64,000 nt of DNA from Adenanthera pavonina (Eukaryota > Streptophyta > Magnoliopsida > Fabales > Fabaceae). Below the pieces are notes generated by a model. It had not been told where the DNA came from and did not search any database. It saw only the letters and a list, made by a program, of their open reading frames with translations. The DNA lies in NCBI GenBank assembly GCA_026686845.1, contig JAIVEN010000020.1:461501-525500 (forward strand). The letters run 5' to 3'. Position numbers and translations under genes: made by a program. Shown here piece by piece: positions 43,711 to 55,772 of this stretch; position 1 is the first letter of the stretch; every line of letters starts with the position of its first letter.

Positions 43711-45239
43711 TTATAGTCCCTAGGTGAGCAACTATGACAAGTACAAAGCCTAAGGATAGAAGAACCAGCCGCCAGTACTAAACATGTGAAGCAAGTAGTT
43801 ACTAGAGAACTTGGGGGGCAATCCTCTGGAGGATCTTATGGTGAAGTTCCTCGAGTCAATCCTCAGGTTAAGGAGAGATACCAACCTTCACACAAAAGAA
43901 ATGGAGGAGGATCACCAAATAGGGCTGGCCTAAACGACCGCTAGGAAGTAAGATCATTTGTACCATATCATATTTTTTCTATGACTAATCCTAATAGTAA
44001 CCCTCATGAGTATAAACGGGAACCTAACAAGTATGTTGAGGGCTCGGGGGGCAATCCTCAAAATGGTTATAAAAGGGTACAACCAATTCCCTAGTTGGTT
44101 CCCCAGCCAGTTCTTCAAGCTACTCCTCAACAACTAGCCCCTCAATAGAGGCTTCTTAGAGAACAACCAGTACAAGCAAATGTTGATGCAATAAGAGAGG
44201 TAGTGCAAGAGCTCTAAAGTCCAAGTTTAAGGCAGGTTGCACAGCCAGAGTTTCATACTCCATATCCTGAGGCGATTGATAGAGAGAATCCTTACCTAAG
44301 AGGATATAGGGTTCTTGAGTTTTCTTTATTCTTTGGGGATAGGGGGCAATCTACACTGGAACATGTGGCTAGATTCACTACACAATGTGGTGAGTTGCTC
44401 AACTATAAGAATTTTGGAAACTTTAAATTAAGGCTATTTTTAGTTGTGTGTCCTTTGCTAGTTAGGAAGGCTCAACCTTAACTAACTTTGAAGTAGCTGT
44501 GGCTGATTTAACTAACTCTGGTTTTTTGTATGGCAAAAGGCATCGACAACTAGTGCTCAGCCTAATTACACATTTGATGTTTCTAAGATTGAACAGATTT
44601 TTGATTTACTTATTAAAAGAGAAGTTTATCGCACTACCAATTGACTACATGATTCCAACTAAGGAGGAGTTGAAGGGGAAACAATATTGTAAGTATCATT
44701 ACTCTTGGAATCATAACACTAATGCTTGTTGGTCTTTTAAGAATGCCTTGTAGGAAAGAAAAAACAAAGGCATACTCAAGTTTCCTGAGAAGAAGGAGAG
44801 TATGATGGTGGATGAGGATCCTTTTCCTTAAGCTACCATCAATATAGTGGGGTTTGATTTGCGGACTCTTATTGATGCAAAAAAAAGGGGCAAAAGAAAT
44901 TTATCGTCAACATCAACTTCATTCTAAAAGGAAGTTCAGAAAAGAATGGAGGCCTAAATACTATCTCTCATGCCCAAAAAATGTGTGGAGAAGGGTTGAG
45001 GTTGCTGGTACACAAGAAAGAAAGGAAGTTCCTCAAAGAAAACAGGAGCCAGTATGGGATACTTTAGGGTAACCTTCGGCAAAGTATGATTTCATGATTA
45101 AATATACACATTTAGTAACCAGGAATCACCCGGTGGGTAAGTTGTCAAGTTGGAGACCACTCAATAGGGCATAGGAAAGAGTGCAATTCAACAAGAAGCA
45201 AACTAGGTTCATGGTTCCTCCTCATAATGTATCGATAAA

Positions 45240-46031
45240 ATGATGGCAGGTAGTGACACACAAGAAATTTCCCAACCACTTATTAGGTCACAGAAGAGAC
45301 AACTTCAAAGAAAAAAAGCTGCCGCAAGAAGAGAAGTGGAGATGACAGAGCAAGTGGATAGTGCTTTTAAGGAGAAGGTTACTATGGAGAAAAGCATATT
45401 TAGGAGGAAAACAACTGAAGATTCAGAGTCTGTGGTGAGTAGCAAGGAAAACAAGAACAAAAAAATGCCTTTATTCTTAGTACGTGATGTTCTTGTACCT
45501 ATGTGTGCTACCTCTACTCTAAATTTACCTGCAATGTTTCAAAGCAACAGTGAAAGAAAAAATCAGGAGATGAAAGCTGAAGCACTAGCAGAAAAGACTG
45601 AAGATGTGAAAGCTATTATTCCAGCTGACCCTAGGGAGCCTAAGAAGGTGGTTTTTGATAAACCATTGGAGCAGATGTCAAAGCATCTTAAGCCACTATA
45701 TATTAAAGCTCATTTGAATGGTAAACCTACCTCTAGAGTTCTTACTAATAATGGGTCAGCTGTGAATGTTTTGCCATTTAAAATGTTGTGGGCCCTTGGG
45801 AAATCTCAAGAAGATCTAATTTCTATGGAAGTCTCAGTGGTAGCTTTTACTAGGGTTTCGACCAAAGTAATAGGAATACTTCCTATGGAGATTACAATAG
45901 GCACTAAAACCTCTTTATCGGCATTTTTTGTTGTGAATACGGCAGCTAATTACAAAGCAATTTTGGGAAGGGATTGGATTCATGCAAATCAGTGTGCCAT
46001 CCTTCTTGCACCAATTTCTATTATTCTGTAA
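45240..46031 (+). pseudogene. gypsy aspartic protease region
   Basis: A 263-codon open stretch. The first half is a charged, low-complexity linker (QKRQLQRKKAAARREVE). From about 45690 it encodes LYIKAHLNGKPTSRVL, then NNGSAVNVLPF, ending with NYKAILGRDWIHANQC, the conserved protease C-terminus of Tat-type elements. The catalytic Asp expected in the D-x-G-S/A motif is Asn here (TNNGS, about 45746-45757), consistent with a G-to-A change. The protease would therefore be inactive even if translated. Confidence 0.75.
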
Positions 46032-46439
46032 AGGTGAGGATGTGGAAATAGTTTAAGAAAATGATAAGCCTTTTCATATAGACTCAGATGCAATAGATGC
46101 AAGATTCTATGACTCAAATTGTAGTCCCATCAAATTCCTCAGAAAGAACAAGTTTGGTAATCCTATAAGTATTACTGTTTCTAACGAAGAAGAGTTAGTT
46201 TGCAGGAAGCAGGCAAAAAAATTACTAGTCTATAGCCATTATGCTTTATAGTAGGCCAATGAGTTATTATGTCATTGAGGAGGTTGATGTTGATTACATA
46301 GAAGAAGAACAAGTGGTGCCTACAGCCGCAATACAAAAAGCATATCTGCAGCATCTTTTAGACGTTTTGGTAATAGAAGAAGTCGAAGGTTCATATAGAG
46401 CAGAGATAATTTTTGAAGAGGATAAGGAAGATTAGGCAG

Positions 46440-47400
46440 ATAAGATCTAGTTGCATGAATTAGAAAAGGCTCATGCTAAACTTGATGATATACAGCCTGA
46501 AGTGCATGATCCTATGGAAGAGGTTAACCTTGGCACCGATGAGGAGCCAAGGGTCACGTATGTAAGTTCTCTCTTAATGCCTTATTTTAAAGAACAACTA
46601 ATTACTGTATTAAAAGAATACAAGGATTGCTTTGCTTGGAATTATGATTAGATGCCTGGACTTAGTTGAGAATTGGTGGAACATAGATTGCTAATCAAGT
46701 CTGGATTTCAACCTTACTAGTAACTAGCAAGAATAATGTCTAAAGAAGTAGAGCTAAAGGTGAAAGAAGAGACAAAGAAGTTGCCAAAAGCCAAGTTCAT
46801 CAGGCCTTGCAGTATGCTCTTTGGCTTTCTAATGAAAAAGAACGGTAAATTAAGGGTATGTGTAGATTTTAGAGATCTAAATAATGTTGTACCTAAGGAT
46901 ATATATGTTATGCTTATTGCTGATATGATGATTGATGTAGCTCCTGGGAATGACTTATTATCTTTCATGGATTGTTTTTTCTGGTTATAATCAAATAATG
47001 ATAGCCAAAGAGGATATTTCCAAAATGGCTTTTAGGTGTCCTAGCTCCATTGGTACTTTTGAATGGCTTGTTATGCCGTTTGGTTTAAAAATCACTAGTG
47101 TAACGTACCAAAGGGCTATGAACACTATATTTCATGATATGATCAGGAAACATTTAGAAGTATATATGATAGTTGATAAAGTCAAAGTTGGCCAAGGAAC
47201 ATATTGAACACTTGAGAAAAAGTTTTCAAAGAATGAGGAAATACAATTTCAAACTTAATCCTCTTAAATGTGTGTTTGGTGTTCCAGTAGAAAATTTCCT
47301 CGGCTTTCTAGTTCACCAGAGAGGAATTGAAATAGACGAGAACAAGGACAAGGCAATACAGGAGGCTAAATCCCCACAAAACAAAAAAGAATTGTAAAGA
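46440..47400 (+). pseudogene. gypsy reverse transcriptase, inactive
   Basis: Upstream text EQLITVLKEYKDCFAWNYD leads into KFIRPCSMLFGFLMKKNGKL and RVCVDFRDLN (RT motifs 1-2). PFGLKITSVTYQRAMN follows after a frameshift at about 46980 (a T-run in TTGTTTTTTCTGG). The active-site box is damaged at about 47160-47195: the text reads EVYMIVDK, the two adjacent Asp residues of the YVDD motif are lost, and the frame shifts again. The fold then continues with EHIEHLRKSF and NPLKCVFGV, and FLGFLVHQRGIE. Confidence 0.8.
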
Positions 47401-48000
47401 TTTCTTGGGCAAGTTGATTATCTTAGAAGGTTTATTTCTAACCTTACGAGGAAGACAAGAGAATTTTCTGACTTGTTAAAGTTGAAACAGGTAGAAGAAT
47501 TTTTGTGGGAGGACTAACACCAAAAGGCTTTTGACAAGATAAAAGAATATTTGAGCAAGCCTCCAGTACTTGTTCCTTCAAAGGAAAAGATACCTCTTAA
47601 GCTCTACTTATTTGCCGCTAATGAATCTTTGGGTTGTCTTTTAGCACAGACAAATTCTATGGGTCATGAGCAGGCAATTTATTATTTAAGTAGGTTTCTT
47701 ACCCTTATGGAGATTAAATATACCCGGATAGAAAAGTTGTGTTTGGCCTTGTGTTTTGCTTGCATTAAGTTAAGACATTATTTAATTTATTTAGTGGTCT
47801 ATGTAGTTTCTCAGACTGACTTGGTTAAGTATATATTGAATAAACCTTTAATTTCTGGATGAATTGGAAAGTGGATTTTGGCTCTAGCAAAATTTTCTTT
47901 AGTATACTATCCTTAGAAATCTGTAAAAGGTCAAGTTCTAGCTAATTTTTTAGCAGATCACCCTTCTATAGATATTTTGTAGGGAGTAGAGGCCGGACTA
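47401..48000 (+). pseudogene. gypsy RNase H
   Basis: RFLGQVDYLRRFISN (the RT connection) is followed by KAFDKIKEYLSKPPVLV and ANESLGCLLAQ. Next come IYYLSRFLTLMEIKYTRIEK and the tail KFSLVYYP and LANFLADH. This is the standard RNase H of Ty3/gypsy elements. Stops at about 47398, 47516, 47859, 47914 and 47980 interrupt it. Confidence 0.75.
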
Positions 48001-48003
48001 CCC

Positions 48004-48470
48004 ATATACTAAGTGGATCCTCATCCTTGGACGTTGAAATTTGATGGCTCAAGTACTAAGAATTCAGCCGGAATAGGGATAGTGGTTATTTCACCTATGG
48101 GGATCAAGATGATTTTGTTTTTGAATTTCGACTTTAAATGTACCAATAACCGGGCCGAATATGAGGCTCTGGTAACTGGTTTGGAAATATTACAGGAATT
48201 AGGAGTAAAAGAGGTTCTAATCATGGATGATTCTCAACTTGTCTTGAAGCAGCTCTCAAGGGAGTATAAATGCACTAGTTTGTCTTTAACTCCATAGTTT
48301 ACAGCTGTTATGTAGATTATTAATGATTTTAATGATGTCTCTTTTTGTTATGTTCCTAGGGAGGCTAATTGGGAAGCTGATGAATTAACTCAAGTAGCCT
48401 CTGGGGTTAGAATGTCTGAGGAGCTGAGTCATAAACTAATTTTGGTACAACAAAAGACTCATCCTGCAAT
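48004..48470 (+). pseudogene. gypsy second (archaeal-type) RNase H
   Basis: WTLKFDGSSTKNSAGIGIV gives the first acidic residue, NNRAEYEALVTGLEI the Glu, and DDSQLVLKQL the third acidic site. The tail PREANWEADELTQVAS follows, with an Asp near the expected fourth position. This second RNase H, placed between the canonical RNase H and integrase, is typical of Tat-lineage plant elements. Stops at about 48296 and 48314 break it. Confidence 0.75.
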
Positions 48471-48535
48471 TTAGGAGAGGGATATCCAAGTGGAGGCATT
48501 CAATATAGATGTGAATTTAGCTGAGGATTAGAGAA

Positions 48536-49599
48536 AAGAGTTCAAAAACTACCTGGAGAACCCAAGTCAAAGAGTGTCGTATAAAGTAAAAGTGCAATCT
48601 ACTAACTTTATTTTAATCGAGAATGAGTTATATAGGAAGAGTCTTGATAGTTTGTTGTTAAAGTGTTTGGGATTTGCAAATTATACGGAAGTGATGAAAC
48701 AGGTTCATGAAGGAGTCTGTGGAGCTCACCAGGCTGGCATCAAAATGAGGTGGCTTATTAGCAGATATGGCTATTATTGGCTAACTATCCTAAAAGACTG
48801 CATTAACTATGCTAAAGGATGTCAACAGTCTCAAAAATATGGGAGTGTGCAAAGGATTCCAGCTACAGACCTTCATTCTATTATTAAGTCTTGGCTATTC
48901 AGAGGCTGGGCAATTGGTATTATAGGCAAAATTCATTCAGCTTCTTCCAAAGGACACTTGTTTATAATAGTTGCTATAGATTATTTTACTAAGTGGGTTG
49001 AAGCTATGCCTATGAAGAAAATAGAACAAAAGGATGTGATTCAATTTAGTAAAGAGAACATGATTCATAGATTTGGTATTTCTCAAACAATAACTGACCA
49101 AGGAACTATACTTACAGGTGATGAGGTAAAGGAGTTTGCAAAGGATTATGGAATTTAGTTGCTAAATTCAAAACCACACTATGCTTAGGCCAATGGATAA
49201 GTAGAGTCTTCAAATAAAATTCTCATAAGAATCTTGGAGAAAATGCTAGAAGATAATCTTAGAGATTGGCACAGGATTCTATCAGAGACATTATGGGCAT
49301 ATAGGACTTCTAAGAGGAGCATTGCAGGAGTAAGTCCTTTCATTCTAACCTTTGGCCATGATGCATTGTTTCCTATGGAAGTGGTGGTACCTTCTTTGAG
49401 GATCGCTAAGCAAAATCAACTTATGCCTGAAGATTACTCAAAATCTATGATGATGGAGATTGAAGATGCAGATGATTTAAGGCTTCAGGCATATAACAAT
49501 ATAATCGTACAGAAGAAGAAGTTGTCCAGATTCTATAACAAAAGGGTAAAAAGGAAAGTGTTTGAAGAGGGAGATCTAGTGTGGAAGAAAAAAGGATAA
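48536..49599 (+). pseudogene. gypsy integrase, catalytic Asp lost
   Basis: The zinc-binding H-H-C-C domain is visible (HEGVCGAHQAG ... CINYAKGCQQSQ, about 48705-48840). In the core, the first catalytic Asp expected after 'RGWA' is Gly (RGWAIGIIGKI, about 48900-48930). IDYFTKWVEAMP is intact, the second Asp is kept in ITDQGT, and the Glu is kept in VESSNK (about 49200). The C-terminal part has WHRILSETLWAYRTSKR and FEEGDLVWKKKG. In-frame stops occur at 49156-49158 and about 49186-49200. The enzyme is dead. Confidence 0.8.
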
Positions 49600-49700
49600 A
49601 GTAGACGTTGGTTTTGATGAGGATACTTGGACTAAAATATCTTAAATGTCCATACAATTTGGCCTACTAAGATATGGCCAAATTGTATGCGGGGAGCAAT

Positions 49701-50388
49701 TGTTTGCCCTAAAATAAAATTGGGCTAAATATGATTTTAGAGCCTATAATATGTTAGTAAAAATAAAATTTATTAAGTCTATTTTCCTTGTTAGGCCTTA
49801 TATATGTATATATATAAGGCTTCATAGATTTTTATTAATGGTGGCACGTGGAAGTTATACGGTTGAAGTTACTTTATGATACCTGAGAGAAATCAACATG
49901 TAAAAGAAGTGGGAGAGAAAGCAGGGACTACATGGCCCTGAGGAATTGAAATTTTGGCAAGTGGATATAGACATGGGCTCAGGAAAACTATCACTTGATG
50001 TTGCCTATAAATAGCATTAAGGCAATCTTGGGATCATCAACATCATCAGCACACAAGCACAAACACTATTATGCATTCACTTTCCTACCTTGTTTAAGCA
50101 TTCTTCATTTGAGCTTTCACTTTATCTACTTTTTCCAACATCGCTATATATCATCATTGTTATTTCTTTGAGTGATTATCTACTTTTACATTTAAATTCT
50201 TTGCAAGTCCTAAAGTTTGCAATATCATCATTTTATCTTTATTTCTGGTACCTACATCTGGGGAAATTGTGGAAAAGGACCCCAAGAATTCATACTCATT
50301 TTGATTAGAAGTTAGAATTCATATATATTTGAGGTTCACATCTCTGGCACGGCTAGAGTATATAATTTTCATAAATTTATTGCCAACA
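49701..50388 (+). repeat. 3' LTR of the gypsy element
   Basis: 688 bp, TGTTTGCCC to TTGCCAACA, colinear with the 5' LTR and retaining TATAAATA (50006-50013). It is preceded by GCGGGGAGCAA, the likely polypurine tract, and followed by the ATAAT target duplication. It differs from the 5' LTR at scattered sites and by the extra ~30 bp around 50285-50320, so the insertion is not recent. Confidence 0.9.
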
Positions 50389-51330
50389 ATAATACTTTAC
50401 ACTCTATTCAAAATCATTACTTATAGGTTTTTCTCTCTTTCCTCATTTCAAACTAAAATCACCTTCTCTTTTGTATTTTTTATTTCATGCAAGTTTGTTT
50501 TTGTATCTTATGGATCACTGAAAAAAATTTTCTTTTCCTTTTCGAAAACATAGACATCACAATTTCGTGCTTCAAAATCTCTACTTTAGGGTTGAAACCT
50601 ATTATTTTATTTATCATTTAGAAATTAAAAACACTAAGTATGATAAGATTTTTTTAATTATAATGAATATTTATCTTTTTTAAATTTTATGTGTTTTAAT
50701 TTTTTACTAAAAAAATTCCTTAAATGATATTTTTTAGTATGATAGTATTTGATTTTATAATTTAAAATTAAAATACTAAATCTTATGAGATTCTTTCACA
50801 CATAACCAAATTATTTATATTTTTTATTTTTTTAATTATTTAAATATTTATATGCTTCAATTTTTTTTCAAAAAATCTCCTTAAAAATTTTCTAAATTTG
50901 CATCTTATGATTTGATTTTATAACTTAAAATTTTAAGAATTAATTCCTATTAGATGCTATTAATCGCGTCTAAGAGTAACGACTACCACTAAACACTTTC
51001 TACGATAAGTCACTGGCGAGAGACTTTCTGAATGGGGATGATGACAATGTGAGTGGTAATAAGAGGTATCGCATGCCACAAATATTTTTTCATAACTAAT
51101 TATGTTTATTTTTTTTATAACTAATCATATCTATTTTGTTTAAATTATAAGTAATTTTTATATAATTTATTTATTCATCTTAATATTTTTTAAAAAAATC
51201 TTTGTAAAAATATTATGAATTCACATCTTATTATTTAATTTTATAATTTAAAATTATAAGAATTAAATCATATTAGATGCTATTAATTATAAATAATTCA
51301 TATTTTTAGTTTTTTATTATTTATATATTT
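50389..51330. repeat. 1.2-kb tandem repeat array, right part
   Basis: Resumes the array unit cut by the gypsy insertion. CTCTATTCAAAATCATTAC (50402) matches 39663 onward. TCTAAGAGTAACG to GTGAGTGGTAATAAG (50969-51063) matches about 40205-40305. CATAACTAATTATGTTTATT (51091) matches 40345 onward. Non-coding and AT-rich. Confidence 0.6.
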
Positions 51331-54224
51331 AAGAGTTTTATATTTTTTTGAATTTTACTTCAAATTTTTTAGTTGTACAAAAAATTCAATTGTTTTAAAA
51401 TATTTAGTCTCTGAGTCTTTTTTTTTAATGAATAAATAGTTTTTGTTTTTATTTTTATCTCTTCTAAACATTATCCTTTTACTATCTCCATTTTTTTTAG
51501 TCATATATGTGAAAAATTCAAGCACAAGATGCATAAGAGAAGCTTTTTTGTTTTTTTTTTCTCTGTGTGTAACCCAAATTGCAAATTTTATTTTTAGAAT
51601 TGATTATATATAATATTTAAAATCCACTCTAAGCAATTATATTCTTTTATTTTTATTGTCATGATATTGTAACATTCAGCATTAAGTTAACAAAAAAAAT
51701 CTAATAAGATTAATAAGACATTGGACTAAGTTTAGTCATCATTAAAGAGTTGTGGAGAAAAAAGAGACTTCTGCTTACTTTATAAATCTATGAAATTACT
51801 GCTAATAATAATTGTAACAATAACATCATGTTTGAAATCACAAAATGAAGCCAAATGTTGATATAATTGTAAGCTCAATCTCATTGGATCAACAATTAAA
51901 ATTGATTGGGTAATGAGAGTCGTGATAAGAGTTATTGGTGACAAAAGAGAAAATAAAATCTTCTCACTTTACTTTAAAATTCATTTCTAAATTTATTAAT
52001 CAAGATTACAATTTGTCATTTAATTAAACAAGGAATTTTTATTAATGATGGATCTCACAACTTAGATCTATTATTTGATTTTATAATTTAAAATTTTAAG
52101 GACTAAATTTAATAAGATGTAATTAATTATAACTAATTAGTTTTAACACACACACATATATATATAACTGGCCATAATATATATATTATGTATACCTATT
52201 TAAAATTTTAAATATTAATTTTTTTAAATTGAGATTTATATGTTTAATAATTTGGTCTACAAATGTTTCTTGAATAGTTTTCAATTAAAATTTAAATATT
52301 TAACAATTTTAATATTAAATCAACTACTATAAATAATATGAGTTTCAATATATTATTCATAAAACAATATTAAGTTCAATATAATACTGGTATAAATATA
52401 TGTATAATATATATATATAAAGAAAAACAAAAATAAGAAATGATTTAATAACTACAAGATTTTCTTACTTATTATTCATAAATCAAATTTATTTGATATA
52501 TCTTGTAAAAAAGTTATCTACTTGAAATCATATTAATTTTAAGTTTTTATAATAAAATTTAATAAGCATATTGAGAAAATTTTCTATTTGACATTAATGT
52601 AATTTTTACTTTGTAATATATATACTCAGACATATGAATGTTATATTATATATGGTAAGATAAATTTTTACTTCAATTTTTTTTTGTTTGAGTGAGTATA
52701 AATTTTTATTTTATAATAGATTATAACCAATAAACTTTAAATTTATTTTAACTTAATTTGACTTAACTATATCTACTAAAAAATTAAATATAATGTACAT
52801 TTACTTACATGAGTCACCTAATTTTTTCTAAAATTTGATCAACATAATAATTATATATAATTTTATAATTGAATTAATAAAATTTATTTGCTACATTTAG
52901 TTAATAAACAAAATATTTCATTTCTTATATAATTTCTTATGGTAACAAGATGTGGCAAAAAAAATTATTGATTAAAATAAGAACGAATCCAAAATAAAAA
53001 CTATCAAAGGTTAAATTTTTTATTTAAAAAATTAACATATATTATTTATTTTAAATTTTATATCCTTGAGATCTGGCATAATTTTTTTAAATAATTATAT
53101 AAGTTGACAAAGATAATTAAATAACAATATGATCTATTATATTAAAATTTTAAATCAATTGAAAAGTTGATTTTAAATTATAGCAAATTTCTTATTTTGG
53201 TCCCAGCGTATAATTCCTCCAATTAAAAAAGTATAAAAAATAAAGAAATTACACAAAATACAATATATACGTTGTTTATACATATAGAAAACATTTACTT
53301 AGTAATAAATATCTAAAGTAATTGAGCTGTGAAAGTTATATAGGATTAAGTGTCTGGATTAGTTGAGCACAAAATGTGAACCAGATATTGGATGGTTTTA
53401 CAAAAAAATATTAGTAAAATATGATGTGTGGTGTTGGATAGTACTAGCCATATCTTGAGTTATATTCATACATGGTCAACTTTATATTACTATGTTATGT
53501 GTGTAATGTAGACATATCTTAAAGATATTAATTATAATTAGATTATTGATAAGATTAGATAACTACTAAATAAAGTTTAGGTTGTTACCTCGAAATAAAT
53601 TTATTATAATTTCTGTCAATCAACTTATTGACTTGCAATGAATGTTTAGGATTTTGTTTATGAAATAAGTGAATTTGATAAGATACTCTCGAGTGTATGG
53701 AGAGAAACAATACTTACAACTTTATTTTTAGAAATTAATAAATTTCAAGTATGTTGAATATGTATTATGACTTAAATTCATTTAAAGTTATTTTTAATTT
53801 TAATTTTCTAATACTTAATTTTATCATTTGTCATATATTTTCTTATATTTAAATTTTTTAAATATTTATTTTTTAGACATATAACCAATTAAACCCTATG
53901 CATCCGTGTGCACGTTTAGTTTTTACATAAGCAAATTATTTTTACATCAGCGAAATTATCTTGCTTCTCTATTGAGAGAATCACATTAGCAGTAGATGAA
54001 TTTTTCTGAATCTTTATTTTAGCCCTCAACAGTCATTTTTGATGAATAATATTATACTCTTTTTCGTATTGATTTTAGTAAATAATATCTAAATAAAATC
54101 AATTATTCCAAAATCACTTTAATTTAAAATCACATTTATCCAACTCTAATCTAAATGGGTAGTTTTCTTTGGGCCACCTATTAATGTGTTGACTTGGTCC
54201 AAAAACATATTAATTAATATTTAT
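51331..54224. other. AT-rich intergenic DNA
   Basis: No gene. Strongly AT-rich with scattered (TA)n tracts (about 52150-52190, 52405-52420). Near 53930-53990, TTTTTACATAAGC and AAATTATCTTGCTT, then GAGAGAATCACATTA, resemble the left border of the repeat array at 39090-39130. Confidence 0.5.
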
Positions 54225-54508
54225 TAATTCCTTCATTTTAAAATATAAGACAAATTTAATGGGAATTAAGATTTCAAAATATAAATTATTTTATGAATGT
54301 TAGTAACCATTTAATGTTTTTTTTCTAATTTTATCCCTATTTATGATAACATTCTTATGAGAGTGAAGTGTAAAAAAAGTTATGGAAAGAGAAAGGGAGA
54401 ATAATTTATTTTTACCCTTATTTAATAAGGGTAATTTTGGAAAGTTAATTTTTTTAAAAGAATTATTTTTTTCTGTGGATGTGAGTATATTTTGAAATGT
54501 AGAGAGTA
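54225..54508. mobile_element. Stowaway-type MITE, copy 1 of a pair
   Basis: The left end is TAATTCCTTCATTTTAAAAT. The reverse complement of the right end is TACTCTCTACATTTCAAAAT. TA borders and a 284-bp length. The interior has TTTATCCCTATTTATGAT and ATTTATTTTTACCCTTATTT blocks that recur in the adjacent copy. Confidence 0.65.
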
Positions 54509-54740
54509 ATAATTTTGGAGGATTAATATTTCAAAATATAAGTTTCCTTGTGAAAGTTAGTAAGCATTTGATACTCTCTTTCCAATTTTATCCCTATTTA
54601 AGATAGTATCCAATTATGAGATAAAAGAGTAAAAAAATTTATGATTGGAAGAGAATAATATATTTTTACCCATATTTAATGAGAATAATTTTGAAAAGTT
54701 ATAAATTTTTTTCAAAAAAATAAGGTCTCCTTAGTTTATG
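54509..54740. mobile_element. Stowaway-type MITE, truncated copy 2
   Basis: Directly abuts copy 1. ATTTCAAAATATAAGT, then TTTATCCCTATTTAAGAT and ATATTTTTACCCATATTTAA, follow the same order as copy 1. It lacks clean ends on both sides, so it is a partial copy or a decayed tandem duplicate. Confidence 0.5.
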
Positions 54741-54764
54741 TGAGATGTGTAAATATGACTTACT

Positions 54765-55580
54765 TTAGGAGTGGGGGGAGACCGGGGATGGTCTTGAGGG
54801 GGGTTGAGTTTGGTCTAGTTGCCCATTGTTTAGTTTGATCTTGCTGGGCCAGTGGACCAGATCCGGTTAGACTGGTCCAGCTCGTACTGGACCAAATTCT
54901 AACCCTTTTTTTAAGAAAAAATGAGATCAACATTGTCACCTTGGAAGACCTTATATAATCACGACATCTTATAACAAAGAATGGTTTGAATTCCTGGGAA
55001 AATAAAGATTGAAAAAGCCATAAACTAAAACTAACAAAAGGACAAGATAAAATAAAACCAAAGGACAAACATTGCTAGCACATGGCAGCAACAATAACAA
55101 CAAGAAATTGATATCATACATATAATGACAACAAGAAATTAATATCCTACATATCTAAACTCAACCTAGAAGCCAAAACAATTGATCAACAATCAAGTGT
55201 ACAAGATGCCCACATTAACCAGCAGCCCAAAAAGTACTTATCTAGAAGGAGCACTTATGATAATTAAAGAAGGAAACATTAATATGATACAAACACTGAG
55301 AATGAACACTTCAGGTGCAACTAAATCAATTTCATAAAGTGCTTGGTAGTTCAATTTTAGTTACAAATCATCAATTACAACTCCAGTTTTGTTCTAGCAT
55401 ATATAATAAATCAACCAGCAGATTTATATCATCAAATCAGCAATTACAAATTTGTTAGGTGATTTATATCATTAGTATAAGTCAACAACTAACACTTTAT
55501 ATTAACAATTGTGTAGATAATATTGAAGATGGCCATTTACAAAATACAAGTAACCCAAAGTTCAAAACCACTTTAGAAGC
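54765..55580 (-). mobile_element. Presumed 3' terminal region of a hAT element
   Basis: Begins near TAGGAGTGGGGGGAGACCGG, a start resembling hAT (Ac-type) ends, followed by GC-richer subterminal motifs (TGGTCCAG, CTGGACC). The rest is non-coding and runs to the copia insertion at 55581. The hAT transposase pseudogene lies on the far side of the copia element on the minus strand, so this would be its 3' flank. A 31-bp imperfect direct repeat, ACAACAAGAAATT-ATATC, lies at about 55097-55160. The assignment is inferred from position and end style only. Confidence 0.35.
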
Positions 55581-55772
55581 TGTTAAATATAGATGATTTT
55601 GTAGATATTAGGTGTTAAATATAAATATTTTGTAGATATTTAGAATAGATATTCAGTTATTATTAGGAGATATTTTGCATTAATTTGTCATTATTTTGGG
55701 ATTCTCCCGTCTTGTATCTATTTTGTAATCTTTATCAGAGTAATATACAATATATAGATTTCCCTTTCAACA
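55581..55772 (+). repeat. 5' LTR of the copia element
   Basis: 192 bp, TGTTAAATATAGATG to CCTTTCAACA. The first 28 or so bases (TGTTAAATA...TTTTGTAGATATT) are repeated once in tandem within the LTR, and the 3' LTR has the same duplication. The block GATTCTCCCGTCTTGTAT is conserved in both LTRs. About 15 mismatches to the 3' LTR by eye. Confidence 0.9.

Larger units (their letters stand above)
41532..44850 (+). pseudogene. gypsy gag, broken by a solo LTR and stops
   Basis: The frame opens at ATG 41532 (MLPKTRNYSVKEG) soon after the 5' LTR and runs, with stops at about 41631 and 41838, to the LTR inserted at 41972-43710. Gag resumes with RGYRVLEFSLFFGDRGQSTL and EHVARFTTQCGE (about 44300-44395), the conserved Retrotrans_gag start. 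About 44440-44500 appears to jump over the rest of that domain. The C-terminal part has LLKEKFIALP, PTKEELKGKQYCKYH and NTNACWSFKN (44590-44750), typical of Tat-type gag. Several stops are TAG or TAA where Gln codons are expected. Confidence 0.75.
40829..50388 (+). mobile_element. Ty3/gypsy LTR retrotransposon, Tat-type, decayed and nested
   Basis: TG...CA LTRs (40829-41490 and 49701-50388) are flanked by a perfect 5-bp duplication ATAAT (40824-40828 and 50389-50393). The internal order is gag, protease, reverse transcriptase, RNase H, a second archaeal-type RNase H, then integrase. The extra RNase H between the first RNase H and integrase is the mark of the Tat lineage. A purine-rich tract, GCGGGGAGCAA, precedes the 3' LTR. 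A separate 1.7-kb LTR interrupts gag. Stops, frameshifts and lost catalytic residues make it non-autonomous. It lies inside a 1.2-kb repeat array. Confidence 0.9.
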
